Assembly: GCA_029248485.1 (NCBI GenBank) | Contig: JAQWJG010000035.1 | Span: 1-6,037 of the forward strand | Length of the DNA stretch: 6,037 nt | Direction: 5' to 3' | Origin: SAR86 cluster bacterium | Lineage (GTDB): Bacteria > Pseudomonadota > Gammaproteobacteria > SAR86 > D2472 | In this document: positions 1 to 5,780 of the stretch, piece by piece | How positions within the stretch are numbered: the first letter of the stretch is position 1 | How the letters are laid out: the number at the start of each line of letters is the position of its first letter | Notes under the pieces: model-generated | Seen by the model: only the letters and a program-made list of their open reading frames with translations | What the model was told of the DNA's origin: nothing | Databases searched by the model: none | Program-made: the position numbers and the translations under genes

Positions 1-1
1 A

Positions 2-304
2 ATGTCATTGGTTAAATTTTTAAATTTGCTTGTTCTTATCCTTATTCTTGCAGCTTTCTACAATCTTTTTTTTGGGATTGATAGCAAAAGAAGTTTTTTA
101 GCTCTTCAGAATGAAAATCAAGAACTGTTGGAGAAAAATAATACTCTTGCAAAGGAAAATAATCTTTTAGAGAAAGGAATTTTAAGCAAGCAAAAGAATG
201 ACGCTCATGCAGAAAAGTTTGCTAGAGAAGAATTAAATTTAATATATGAAGATGAGGATTTCCTAAGATTTAAGGAAGTTAAATCCAATGAGCCCCAAGA
301 ATAA
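2..304 (+). CDS. ftsB: Cell division protein FtsB
   Basis: A 100-residue bitopic membrane protein, close to the usual FtsB length of about 100. It has a short N-terminus, one hydrophobic transmembrane segment at about residues 5–24, then a polar coiled-coil stretch rich in Leu, Asn, Glu and Lys at about 28–66. A conserved tail follows, with EKFAREELNL at 71–80 and a D/E-rich EDEDFLRF, matching the family pattern (E. coli has EERARNELSM and then GETFYRL). FtsB is known to form the FtsQLB complex at the septum and to help activate FtsWI septal peptidoglycan synthesis. Only one base precedes the ATG, so its ribosome site cannot be seen and a start further upstream cannot be excluded, though the length and the position of the membrane segment fit this start. 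The end overlaps ispDF by 17 nt, the classic ftsB–ispD arrangement. Confidence 0.9.
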   Translation: MSLVKFLNLLVLILILAAFYNLFFGIDSKRSFLALQNENQELLEKNNTLAKENNLLEKGILSKQKNDAHAEKFAREELNLIYEDEDFLRFKEVKSNEPQE

Positions 305-1439
305 AATCACAGTTATTATTCCTGCCGCAGGAAACAGCAGTCGTTTTGGTGGTTCAGTTCCTAAGCAATTTTTGAGCTTGGGTGATGAGACGGTTTTAGA
401 AAAATCTGTTAATTTATTTCTAGAAATTTCTTATATTAGAGAAGTTATAGTCGCCATCAATTTAAATGAGAGTTTAGTTAAATTACAATCTTTCTATAAT
501 GATGCAAGAGTAAGGTTTGTTGAAGGAGGAAACACAAGAAGTGAATCAGTATTTAATGCCTTAGCAGCAGTTGATCAAAGTATAGAGATCGTAGTCATCC
601 ATGATGCTGCAAGACCATGGTTAAGAAAAAGTCATTTTGAGGATCTCTTATCTCAACTTACCAATGATCAATCTGTTGAAGGGGTTTTCCCTGTAATTTC
701 AGCAACTGATTCGCTACGTATGAAAGAGGGCGAGGATCTAATGCCAGTCGAGCGTGAGCAATTTCTGCATGTGCAAACCCCTCAGATTTTTTATCATGAA
801 TCTGTAAGAGCGGCATTTAACAAACTTCAGAAAGAAGGCCTTCATATGAGTGATGAGTCTCAGGTAATGGAGCACGCAGGTTTTAAATTATTGGCTGCGC
901 CAGGAGAAAGATCAAATATTAAAATTACTTACACTGATGATATAGCTAATTATGCGGGAAGAGATCTTCGAATCGGAAGAGGGATAGATTTTCATCAATT
1001 CCAACCAGGGAATGGTTTAACTTTAGGAAATGTTTTTATAGATTGCGAACTTTCTATTGTTGCACATTCAGATGGAGATATTATTTTGCATGCCGTTTCT
1101 GATGCATTGTTGGGTGCAGCTGGCCTAAGGGATATTGGACACTATTTTCCTGATAGCGATCCAAAAAATAAAAATTTAAGTAGTTTAATAATTATTGAAA
1201 AATCATTAGATTTATTAAAAGACAATGGTTTATGGCCTAGGAATATCGATTTTGTTGTTGTGTGTGAACAACCAAAAATTGGGCCTTATGTAAATCAAAT
1301 AAAAAAATCCCTTTCAGCAATTTTGAAGATCGAAGAAAGTTTTATTGGGGTGAAGGCAACCACAACAGAAAAGATGGGAGTAATTGGTGATGGTAACGGA
1401 ATTGCCGTATATGCAATTGCTTCTTTAAGGAATAAATAG
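288..1439 (+). CDS. ispDF: Bifunctional IspD/IspF (MEP cytidylyltransferase / MECDP synthase)
   Basis: One 383-residue frame joins two enzymes of the MEP isoprenoid pathway. IspD (about 1–226) converts MEP plus CTP to CDP-ME. It shows the nucleotide-binding PAAGNSSRFGG at 12–22 with PKQ at 25–27, GGNTRSESV at 80–88, HDAARP at 105–110, TPQ at 164–166 and NIKIT at 210–214. IspF (about 227–383) cyclises CDP-ME 2-phosphate to MECDP. It shows the metal ligands D234 and H236 in GRGIDFH, H268 in HSDGDIILH, then DIGHYFPDSD at 282–291 and ATTTEKMG at 357–364. All expected catalytic residues are present and there is almost no linker. The ATG at 288 has an AAGGAAG site at 272–278. It overlaps ftsB upstream and shares one base with surE downstream. 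In most gammaproteobacteria ispD and ispF are separate genes; the fusion is better known from alpha- and epsilonproteobacteria. Confidence 0.96.
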   Translation: MSPKNKITVIIPAAGNSSRFGGSVPKQFLSLGDETVLEKSVNLFLEISYIREVIVAINLNESLVKLQSFYNDARVRFVEGGNTRSESVFNALAAVDQSIEIVVIHDAARPWLRKSHFEDLLSQLTNDQSVEGVFPVISATDSLRMKEGEDLMPVEREQFLHVQTPQIFYHESVRAAFNKLQKEGLHMSDESQVMEHAGFKLLAAPGERSNIKITYTDDIANYAGRDLRIGRGIDFHQFQPGNGLTLGNVFIDCELSIVAHSDGDIILHAVSDALLGAAGLRDIGHYFPDSDPKNKNLSSLIIIEKSLDLLKDNGLWPRNIDFVVVCEQPKIGPYVNQIKKSLSAILKIEESFIGVKATTTEKMGVIGDGNGIAVYAIASLRNK

Positions 1440-2188
1440 TGAATATTCTTCTAACCAACGATGATGGCTATAAAGCATCTGGCATAAATGAATTGTTTCA
1501 AGCCTTGAGCACTGAGCATAAGGTTTTTTTAATTGCACCACGAGACAACTGTAGTGGAATGAGTGCGGCAATAACCTTACGAAAAGAAATAAAAGTTGAG
1601 GAAATCTCAAAAAATATCTTTTCTGTTTCAGGCACGCCTGCAGATTGCTCATATCTGGGATTGCTATCAGTGATTCAGGATCCAATTGAAATGATCGTTT
1701 CGGGAATTAATTTAGGAGCAAATTTAGGGGAAGATATTTTTTATTCTGGAACTGTTGGGGCGGCAATTGCTGGCCGAAGACTGGATTATGTTCCCGTTGC
1801 TTTTTCGGTAGCTGCTTACAATCCAACCAATTTAACATTTATTGCAGAACAATCTTTATTGATTACTAACCAGGTATCTAAACTTCCCTCAGATCAAAAC
1901 TTGTTAGTGAACGTAAATTTCCCTGATTTGCCGCCTACAAAAATTCAAGGAATTAAAATAACTTCGTTAGGCAAAAGAGGGGTACCAGACACACCCGATT
2001 TAATTAGATCAGAGGATTCCTCTAAATTTTACAGTTTTGGGCCGTCTGGCTCACTTTTACCTGACCAATCTGGAACAGATATACAGGCTATTGAACAAGA
2101 TTATATTTCTATTTCGATACTTGATTACAATTTAAGTGCTGATTTGGCTCGCTGGGACCTATACAAGGAGGTTTTTAATTGTGAGTAG
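1439..2188 (+). CDS. surE: 5'/3'-nucleotidase SurE
   Basis: A 249-residue protein of the SurE family, the usual length. SurE is a cytosolic, divalent-metal-dependent phosphatase that removes phosphate from nucleoside monophosphates and is linked to stationary-phase survival. The metal and active-site residues are visible: ND8D9G at 7–10, S39 in DNCSGMS, and N91 in SGINLGANLG. GTPADC at 65–70, YSGTVGAA at 102–109 and GTDIQAIEQDYISIS near 212–226 also match the family. The start is a GTG at 1439 that shares its G with the ispDF stop (TAGTG), with AAGGA at 1427–1431 seven bases upstream. The C-terminal end overlaps pcm by 8 nt. In many gammaproteobacteria truD lies between ispF and surE; here it is absent. 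Confidence 0.96.
   Translation: MNILLTNDDGYKASGINELFQALSTEHKVFLIAPRDNCSGMSAAITLRKEIKVEEISKNIFSVSGTPADCSYLGLLSVIQDPIEMIVSGINLGANLGEDIFYSGTVGAAIAGRRLDYVPVAFSVAAYNPTNLTFIAEQSLLITNQVSKLPSDQNLLVNVNFPDLPPTKIQGIKITSLGKRGVPDTPDLIRSEDSSKFYSFGPSGSLLPDQSGTDIQAIEQDYISISILDYNLSADLARWDLYKEVFNCE
2165..2171 (+). promoter_or_regulatory. Strong Shine–Dalgarno site setting the pcm start
   Basis: AAGGAGG, a near-perfect anti-16S match inside the end of surE, lies nine bases before the in-frame GTG at 2181. No comparable site precedes the ATG at 2136, so this site decides the pcm start. Confidence 0.85.
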
Positions 2189-2858
2189 TTCTGGTTTTAC
2201 ATTTACGAGAGTCAAAGATCAAATGATCCAGCAATTGCTTGATATGGGCATATCAGATTTTCGCGTTCTTGACGCCTTAAGCCAAGTTCCCAGACATATC
2301 TTTTTAGACCAAGCTTTCTGGAGTAGAGCATATGAGAATAGAGCACTGACTATTGGTTACAAGCAAACCATTTCTCAACCATACATCGTTGCGCGAATGA
2401 CAGAGCACTTAATTTCGCATACATCAAAAAGAGGGAAAGTCCTTAACAAGGTTCTTGAAATAGGATCTGGCTGTGGTTATCAATCTGCAGTGTTATCTCA
2501 TTTTGCAAATGATGTCTTTGCAGTTGAGAGGATCAAACCTTTAGTTTCAAAATCACGTGAAAATTTAAGCGGTCTAAAAATTAGAAATGTAATTGTTAAA
2601 CATGCAGATGGATTCAATGGTTGGGAAGAAGACTTAAAATTTGATGGAATTATTTGTGCAGCAGCTCCAAGACAATATCCAGAAGAGTTGCTTGAGTTAT
2701 TAGAGATTGGAGGAAAGCTTGTTATACCAGTTGGCCTTGAGGGAGAGCAAAAACTTTATGTTGTAACTAAAAAAAGTGATATCGAAAATGAAGAAATGAT
2801 TTATGAAGAGGTTGCTTTTGTACCAATGCTTCCAGGTGTTTCCAATGGAGAAGTTTAA
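2181..2858 (+). CDS. pcm: Protein-L-isoaspartate O-methyltransferase
   Basis: A 225-residue SAM-dependent methyltransferase that starts repair of isoaspartyl residues in aged proteins in the cytosol; E. coli Pcm has 208. From the GTG at 2181 it shows the family substrate-side motif ISQPYIVARMTE at 64–75, SAM-binding motif I LEIGSGCGYQSA at 92–103, the acidic VE at 115–116 after motif I, HADGFNGW at 141–148, FDGIICAAAP at 154–163 and the GGKLVIPVG strand at 177–185. A longer frame opens at an ATG at 2136, but its extra 15 residues lie inside surE, have no homology pattern and lack a ribosome site. The GTG has AAGGAGG at ideal spacing and overlaps surE by 8 nt. surE and pcm are adjacent in most gammaproteobacteria, and both are tied to survival of resting cells. 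Two bases separate it from the next gene. Confidence 0.95.
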   Translation: MSSSGFTFTRVKDQMIQQLLDMGISDFRVLDALSQVPRHIFLDQAFWSRAYENRALTIGYKQTISQPYIVARMTEHLISHTSKRGKVLNKVLEIGSGCGYQSAVLSHFANDVFAVERIKPLVSKSRENLSGLKIRNVIVKHADGFNGWEEDLKFDGIICAAAPRQYPEELLELLEIGGKLVIPVGLEGEQKLYVVTKKSDIENEEMIYEEVAFVPMLPGVSNGEV

Positions 2859-2860
2859 GG

Positions 2861-3583
2861 ATGAGTAATCAAATTAAATACTCATTGGCTGGATTTTGTA
2901 TGGGCGTTGCAGAGCTAATACCAGGTATTTCTGGAGCTACTGTTGCAGTAATCTTTAAGATTTACCCAAACTTAATGAAAATTTTAAGCAACCTAAGAAT
3001 AAAAAAATTAACCTTAAATTTTTCATCTCTTTCGCAAACATTTCAATTTAATGTTTCGTTACCTTTAATACTCTCTATGATTATTGCCATTATTTTTTGT
3101 TCTAGGGGAATTAATTTCTTATTAAAAAATTATGAGGAAATATTTTTATCATCTCTGGGTTTATTGATGATGACTTTGTCTATTTACATCGTTCAAAATT
3201 TTAAAGACGCACTTATAGACAAGAAACTATTTTTATTTTTATTTCTGGGGATTGGTGTTGGAATTTTTTTGCAAGTGTTGGATATAGGCTCAGGAAATAT
3301 TTCTATGCCATATTTATTTTTGAGTGGAATACTGGCTTTTTCATTTTTTCTAATACCCGGTATTTCAGGTAGTGCTATGTTAGTAGTTTTAGGAGTTTAT
3401 GGCCCTATCATCCAAGGTATTGCAACATTTAATTTAAATTTATTGGCTCCATTTGCACTAGGCTGTTTGATTTCTCTCTTGCTTTTACCAAAGTTGGTTT
3501 TATCAATTTATTCATCCAATGAGCTCAATCTAATGTATATTTTTTCTGGTCTTATACTTTCATCAGGCATCTTTTTAATATGA
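2861..3583 (+). CDS. DUF368 membrane protein, probable undecaprenyl phosphate translocase (PopT-like)
   Basis: A very hydrophobic 240-residue protein with about seven membrane stretches, roughly at 8–35, 68–88, 94–112, 122–142, 150–180, 193–215 and 223–240. Two copies of IPGISG, at 20–25 and 165–170, lie in matching contexts (MGVAELIPGISGATVAV and FSFFLIPGISGSAMLVVLGVY). This paired PG(I/V)SG signature marks the DUF368 family. Members of DUF368 (PopT), like some DedA proteins, were reported in 2023 to return undecaprenyl phosphate, the lipid carrier of peptidoglycan and other glycans, to the inner face of the inner membrane. Assigning that activity here is inference from family membership. 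At 240 residues it is on the short side. The ATG at 2861 has GGAG at 2847–2850 ten bases upstream. It sits two bases after pcm and overlaps nlpD by ATGA, so it is clearly part of the operon. DUF368 is not a usual member of the surE–pcm–nlpD cluster. Confidence 0.85.
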   Translation: MSNQIKYSLAGFCMGVAELIPGISGATVAVIFKIYPNLMKILSNLRIKKLTLNFSSLSQTFQFNVSLPLILSMIIAIIFCSRGINFLLKNYEEIFLSSLGLLMMTLSIYIVQNFKDALIDKKLFLFLFLGIGVGIFLQVLDIGSGNISMPYLFLSGILAFSFFLIPGISGSAMLVVLGVYGPIIQGIATFNLNLLAPFALGCLISLLLLPKLVLSIYSSNELNLMYIFSGLILSSGIFLI

Positions 3584-4230
3584 TTAAATTTAATATAACA
3601 ATCTTAATTATTTTAATTTTAGTTATTACAAGTTGCTCTAATTTGGATTCATTAAAGCAATCCTATGAAAATTTTTTACCTCCCTCTCCCGATAGAACTT
3701 ATATTGTTCAGCCTGGAGATTCTGTTTGGTCTATTGCATTAAATTTTAATTTGGATGCTGAGCTGTTAATTCTAAATAATCATTTAGAAAAACCGTACAT
3801 TATTTATCCAAATCAAGAATTACATCTCTCGGGTGCCCTTGCTCAAAACAGTTCAAAAAAAGTATCTCTACCTATTGAATGGCATCACCCACTAGGAGGG
3901 AATTCAAAATTAGCTATCAAAGATGAATCTTGGCTAATTTTTAAGGAGCCTAAAGGTGCTCCGATTCATTCTATTCATAGCGGAAAGGTAGTGGTTTCTG
4001 GACCAGATATTCCGGGTTACGGAAATTTAGTTATGATTTCTCATCCAGATGGTTATTTAAGCTTGTACGCACATTGCGATAAAATATTTGTTGAGCGAGG
4101 TGATGATGTGGGGAAGGGCGCTATGATAGCTCAACTTGGTAATTCAGAAGCAGCATATCCAATGCTACGGTTTCAGTTAAGAAAAAATGGAAAGCCAATT
4201 AGAGCCGAAAAATTAAACTCTTTTTTTTAA
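3580..4230 (+). CDS. nlpD: NlpD-like lipoprotein, LysM plus degenerate LytM/M23 domain (amidase activator)
   Basis: A 216-residue outer-membrane lipoprotein candidate. A hydrophobic signal runs from about 4 to 16, followed by the lipobox ITSC with Cys19; Ser at +2 predicts outer-membrane sorting by Lol. A LysM domain (about 40–84, YIVQPGDSVWSIA … YPNQEL) should bind peptidoglycan. A LytM/M23 fold covers about 100–213, with the core GYGNLVMISHPDGYLSLYAH at 146–165. The zinc ligands of active M23 enzymes are missing: there is no HxxxD before PKGAPI, and the HLHFE element is replaced by MLRFQL at 195–200. E. coli NlpD is likewise degenerate and acts by activating the septal amidase AmiC, so a non-catalytic activator is the best reading. 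It is shorter than most NlpD proteins because the linker between the domains is reduced. The start overlaps the DUF368 gene (ATGA) with only a weak AGG upstream, which suggests translational coupling. rpoS, its usual downstream partner, is absent. Confidence 0.88.
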   Translation: MIKFNITILIILILVITSCSNLDSLKQSYENFLPPSPDRTYIVQPGDSVWSIALNFNLDAELLILNNHLEKPYIIYPNQELHLSGALAQNSSKKVSLPIEWHHPLGGNSKLAIKDESWLIFKEPKGAPIHSIHSGKVVVSGPDIPGYGNLVMISHPDGYLSLYAHCDKIFVERGDDVGKGAMIAQLGNSEAAYPMLRFQLRKNGKPIRAEKLNSFF

Positions 4231-4245
4231 AAATTAAAAATTTTT
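4229..4245. terminator. Possible AT-only bidirectional terminator
   Basis: Between the converging nlpD and fdxA stops there is a perfect 7-bp inverted repeat, AAAAATT and AATTTTT with a 3-nt loop, flanked by T8 on the left and further T residues on the right. On either strand this gives a stem followed by a U-run, as expected for a shared terminator. The stem contains no G or C and would be weak, so this is tentative. Confidence 0.35.
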
Positions 4246-4569
4246 TTACTTTTCAAGAAGATGTTTTTTTTCTTTGATTTGTGCAAATTCTTTGGCTTCA
4301 GGCAGTTCATCTTTTTCTTCTGTAATATTTGGCCAAACTTCACTTAATTCTGCATTAATTTCAATAAATTCTATCTGATCAGCAGGAAGTTCGTCTTCGG
4401 AGAAAATTGCTTCCACTGGGCATTCTGGTTCACATAATGCGCAGTCAATACATTCTTCTGGGTGAATAACAAGAAAGTTAGGACCTTCGTAGAAACAATC
4501 AACAGGGCAGACTTCAACACAATCTGTATGTTTGCACTTAATACACGATTCAGTAACTATGAATGCCAT
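4246..4569 (-). CDS. fdxA: 7Fe ferredoxin ([3Fe-4S][4Fe-4S]), FdxA / Azotobacter FdI type
   Basis: A 107-residue soluble ferredoxin of the same length and layout as Azotobacter vinelandii ferredoxin I (106 mature residues), and nearly identical to it over the first 60 or so residues. By alignment, Cys9, Cys17 and Cys50 bind the [3Fe-4S] cluster and Cys21, Cys40, Cys43 and Cys46 bind the [4Fe-4S] cluster. The free Cys25 next to the 4Fe site is also kept. The C-terminal extension, with [13 protein letters not shown] at 71–83, wraps the core in this family. It is a low-potential cytosolic electron carrier; its partner cannot be told from this window. It lies on the opposite strand to its neighbours, converges on nlpD and diverges from recA, so it should have its own promoter. 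No clear Shine–Dalgarno precedes the ATG; the upstream bases are nearly all A and T. In Pseudomonas fdxA lies between rpoS and mutS. Confidence 0.95.
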   Translation of the reverse strand: MAFIVTESCIKCKHTDCVEVCPVDCFYEGPNFLVIHPEECIDCALCEPECPVEAIFSEDELPADQIEFIEINAELSEVWPNITEEKDELPEAKEFAQIKEKKHLLEK

Positions 4570-4602
4570 TATTTATTTGTTTGAAAATTAAGATTAAAAA
4601 AG

Positions 4603-4631
4603 ATTTTAACAATGAGTTATGAACAAGTCAG
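4603..4631 (-). promoter_or_regulatory. Candidate sigma70-type promoter for fdxA
   Basis: On the minus strand a -35-like CTGACT (4626–4631, 4 of 6 to consensus) and a -10-like TAAAAT (4603–4608, 5 of 6) are separated by exactly 17 bp. Transcription would begin near 4596 and leave a leader of about 27 nt before the fdxA ATG. In AT-rich DNA such matches are common, so confidence is limited. Confidence 0.35.
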
Positions 4632-4638
4632 CATGAAT

Positions 4639-4675
4639 TTGATAATATTTAATTTACTTTTCCTAAAATTATAAT
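4639..4675 (+). promoter_or_regulatory. Probable recA promoter
   Basis: A consensus -10 hexamer TATAAT lies at 4670–4675, directly before the LexA box. The -35 is less certain. TTGATA at 4639–4644 is a good hexamer but is 25 bp from this -10; it is 19 bp from an alternative -10, TAAAAT, at 4664–4669. At the ideal 17-bp spacing only ATTTAA (4647–4652) is found. Initiation would fall around 4676–4682, inside the operator. Confidence 0.55.
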
Positions 4676-4676
4676 A

Positions 4677-4696
4677 TACTGTACAAATATACAGTA
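4677..4696 (+). promoter_or_regulatory. LexA operator (SOS box) of recA
   Basis: TACTGTACAAATATACAGTA has perfect 7-nt inverted arms (TACTGTA / TACAGTA) around a 6-nt centre. It matches the gammaproteobacterial LexA consensus CTGT-N8-ACAG. It begins one base after the TATAAT -10 and ends at the recA ribosome site, so bound LexA would cover the start of transcription. It predicts DNA-damage induction of recA and a LexA protein of the E. coli specificity in this organism. Confidence 0.93.
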
Positions 4697-4702
4697 AAGG
4701 AG
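4696..4702 (+). promoter_or_regulatory. recA ribosome binding site
   Basis: AAAGGAG lies six bases before the recA ATG and shares one base with the end of the LexA box. It supports the ATG at 4709 as the start. Confidence 0.8.
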
Positions 4703-4708
4703 ATCATA

Positions 4709-5716
4709 ATGTCAGATAAAGTTAAAAACCTAAACGAGACCTTATCTCAAATTGAAAAGCAGTTTGGTAAAGGGACTGTTATGAAAATGGGGGATAGAGA
4801 AATTGTAGATATGCCATCCGTTTCTACTGGTTCTCTAGGCTTAGATATAGCATTAGGTATTGGTGGTCTTCCCAAGGGGAGGGTCGTAGAGATTTTTGGA
4901 CCAGAATCATCTGGTAAAACAACATTAACACTTCAAGCCATTGCTGAGTGTCAAAAAGCTGGCGGTACTGCAGCCTTTATCGATGCCGAGCATGCACTCG
5001 ATCCAAACTATGCAGAAAAACTAGGCGTGAATGTAGATGAACTTTTGCTTTCTCAACCAGATACTGGTGAGCAAGCATTAGAAGTAACAGATATGCTTGT
5101 AAAATCCGGCAGCGTAGATTTAATTGTTGTGGACTCCGTGGCCGCCCTAACTCCAAGAGCTGAAATTGAAGGGGATATGGGAGATCATCACATGGGTCTT
5201 CAGGCTCGTTTGATGTCACAAGCTCTAAGAAAGATTACAGGCAACATCCAACGCTCTAATGCAATGGTAATTTTTATCAATCAAATTAGAATGAAGATTG
5301 GAGTTATGTTTGGTAATCCTGAAACCACTACTGGGGGTAATGCCTTAAAATTTTACTCATCTGTTCGTCTTGATATCAGAAGGATAGGCGCAGTCAAAGA
5401 GGGCGAAGAGGTTGTGGGAAACGAAACTCGTGTAAAGGTTGTTAAAAATAAAGTATCACCTCCATTTAAACAGGCTGAGTTTCAAATTATGTATGGGGAA
5501 GGAATTAATACAGAGGGTGAAATTTTAGAGCTTGGCCAGAAACTAGAATTAGTTGAAAAATCTGGATCCTGGTATAGCCATAATGGAGAAAAAATTGGAC
5601 AAGGAAAGGTTAATGCCAGCAAGTTTCTGAGAGAGAATACTAAAATCAGAGATGCCTTGGTCAAGGAGATAAGAAAGGCATATATACCTTCTGTTAAAAA
5701 CTCTTCAAAGAAATAA
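4709..5716 (+). CDS. recA: Recombinase RecA
   Basis: A 335-residue RecA, somewhat shorter than E. coli RecA (353). It polymerises on single-stranded DNA, drives ATP-dependent strand exchange in recombinational repair and triggers LexA self-cleavage in the SOS response. Visible elements are Walker A GPESSGKT at 64–71, catalytic E94 in IDAEH, Walker B LIVVDS at 138–143, loop L1 around [10 protein letters not shown] at 154–163, Q192 in INQIRMK and loop L2 around [10 protein letters not shown] at 201–210. The KVVKNK at 243–248 and the C-terminal domain up to about 325 are intact. The tail is unusual: it ends SVKNSSKK, basic and short, where E. coli has a long acidic tail that restrains its activity. 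The gene has its own promoter, LexA box and strong ribosome site. recX, often next, does not follow; a thiolase gene does. Confidence 0.99.
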   Translation: MSDKVKNLNETLSQIEKQFGKGTVMKMGDREIVDMPSVSTGSLGLDIALGIGGLPKGRVVEIFGPESSGKTTLTLQAIAECQKAGGTAAFIDAEHALDPNYAEKLGVNVDELLLSQPDTGEQALEVTDMLVKSGSVDLIVVDSVAALTPRAEIEGDMGDHHMGLQARLMSQALRKITGNIQRSNAMVIFINQIRMKIGVMFGNPETTTGGNALKFYSSVRLDIRRIGAVKEGEEVVGNETRVKVVKNKVSPPFKQAEFQIMYGEGINTEGEILELGQKLELVEKSGSWYSHNGEKIGQGKVNASKFLRENTKIRDALVKEIRKAYIPSVKNSSKK

Positions 5717-5722
5717 TTATTC

Positions 5723-5745
5723 TTAAACTTGTTATGCAAGCTTAA
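5723..5745 (+). terminator. Weak hairpin after recA, possible terminator
   Basis: Seven bases after the recA stop lies an inverted repeat: TTAA-A-CTTG, loop TTATG, CAAG-C-TTAA, a 9-position stem with one A·C mismatch. No T-run follows it, so it is not a classic intrinsic terminator. It could stabilise the 3' end or pause polymerase. Confidence 0.3.
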
Positions 5746-5758
5746 AATTGATTAAGAT
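5729..5758 (+). promoter_or_regulatory. Possible weak promoter before the thiolase gene
   Basis: TTGTTA (5729–5734) and TAAGAT (5753–5758) each match the sigma70 hexamers at 4 of 6 positions with 18-bp spacing. It is the best pair in the 64-bp gap, but it overlaps the recA 3' hairpin and is well within chance for AT-rich DNA. Confidence 0.2.
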
Positions 5759-5779
5759 ACTCTCAACATAGGAGAGAGT
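5759..5779 (+). promoter_or_regulatory. Hairpin overlapping the thiolase ribosome binding site
   Basis: ACTCTC (5759–5764) pairs perfectly with GAGAGT (5774–5779) around a 9-nt loop. The loop and stem contain the Shine–Dalgarno AGGAG (5770–5774), which is six bases before the ATG at 5781. The inverted repeat is directly visible; a role in hiding the ribosome site is inference. Confidence 0.4.
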
Positions 5780-5780
5780 T

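Noticed and set aside
1425..1685. 86-codon open frame on the minus strand opposite the start of surE
   Set aside because: It lies wholly antisense to well-supported ispDF/surE coding sequence, has no recognisable domain and a composition typical of a shadow frame.
2136..2180. N-terminal extension of pcm from the ATG at 2136
   Set aside because: It lies inside surE, has no Shine–Dalgarno and no resemblance to Pcm. The GTG at 2181 is better supported.
4231..4245. Possible remnant of rpoS between nlpD and fdxA
   Set aside because: Only 15 AT-only bases separate the stops. There is no room for a remnant and no sigma-factor motif in any frame.
4570..4708. A small RNA or small ORF in the fdxA–recA gap
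   Set aside because: The 139 bp are accounted for by divergent promoter elements, the LexA box and a ribosome site. I see no stable GC-bearing hairpin with a T-run and no credible short frame.
4977..5219. 80-codon open frame on the minus strand inside recA
   Set aside because: It is antisense to the most conserved part of recA. Its sequence shows no domain, and the openness follows from recA codon use.
5482..5739. 85-codon minus-strand open frame over the end of recA
   Set aside because: Antisense to the recA C-terminal region with no family match. The start would sit in the recA 3' gap without a ribosome site.
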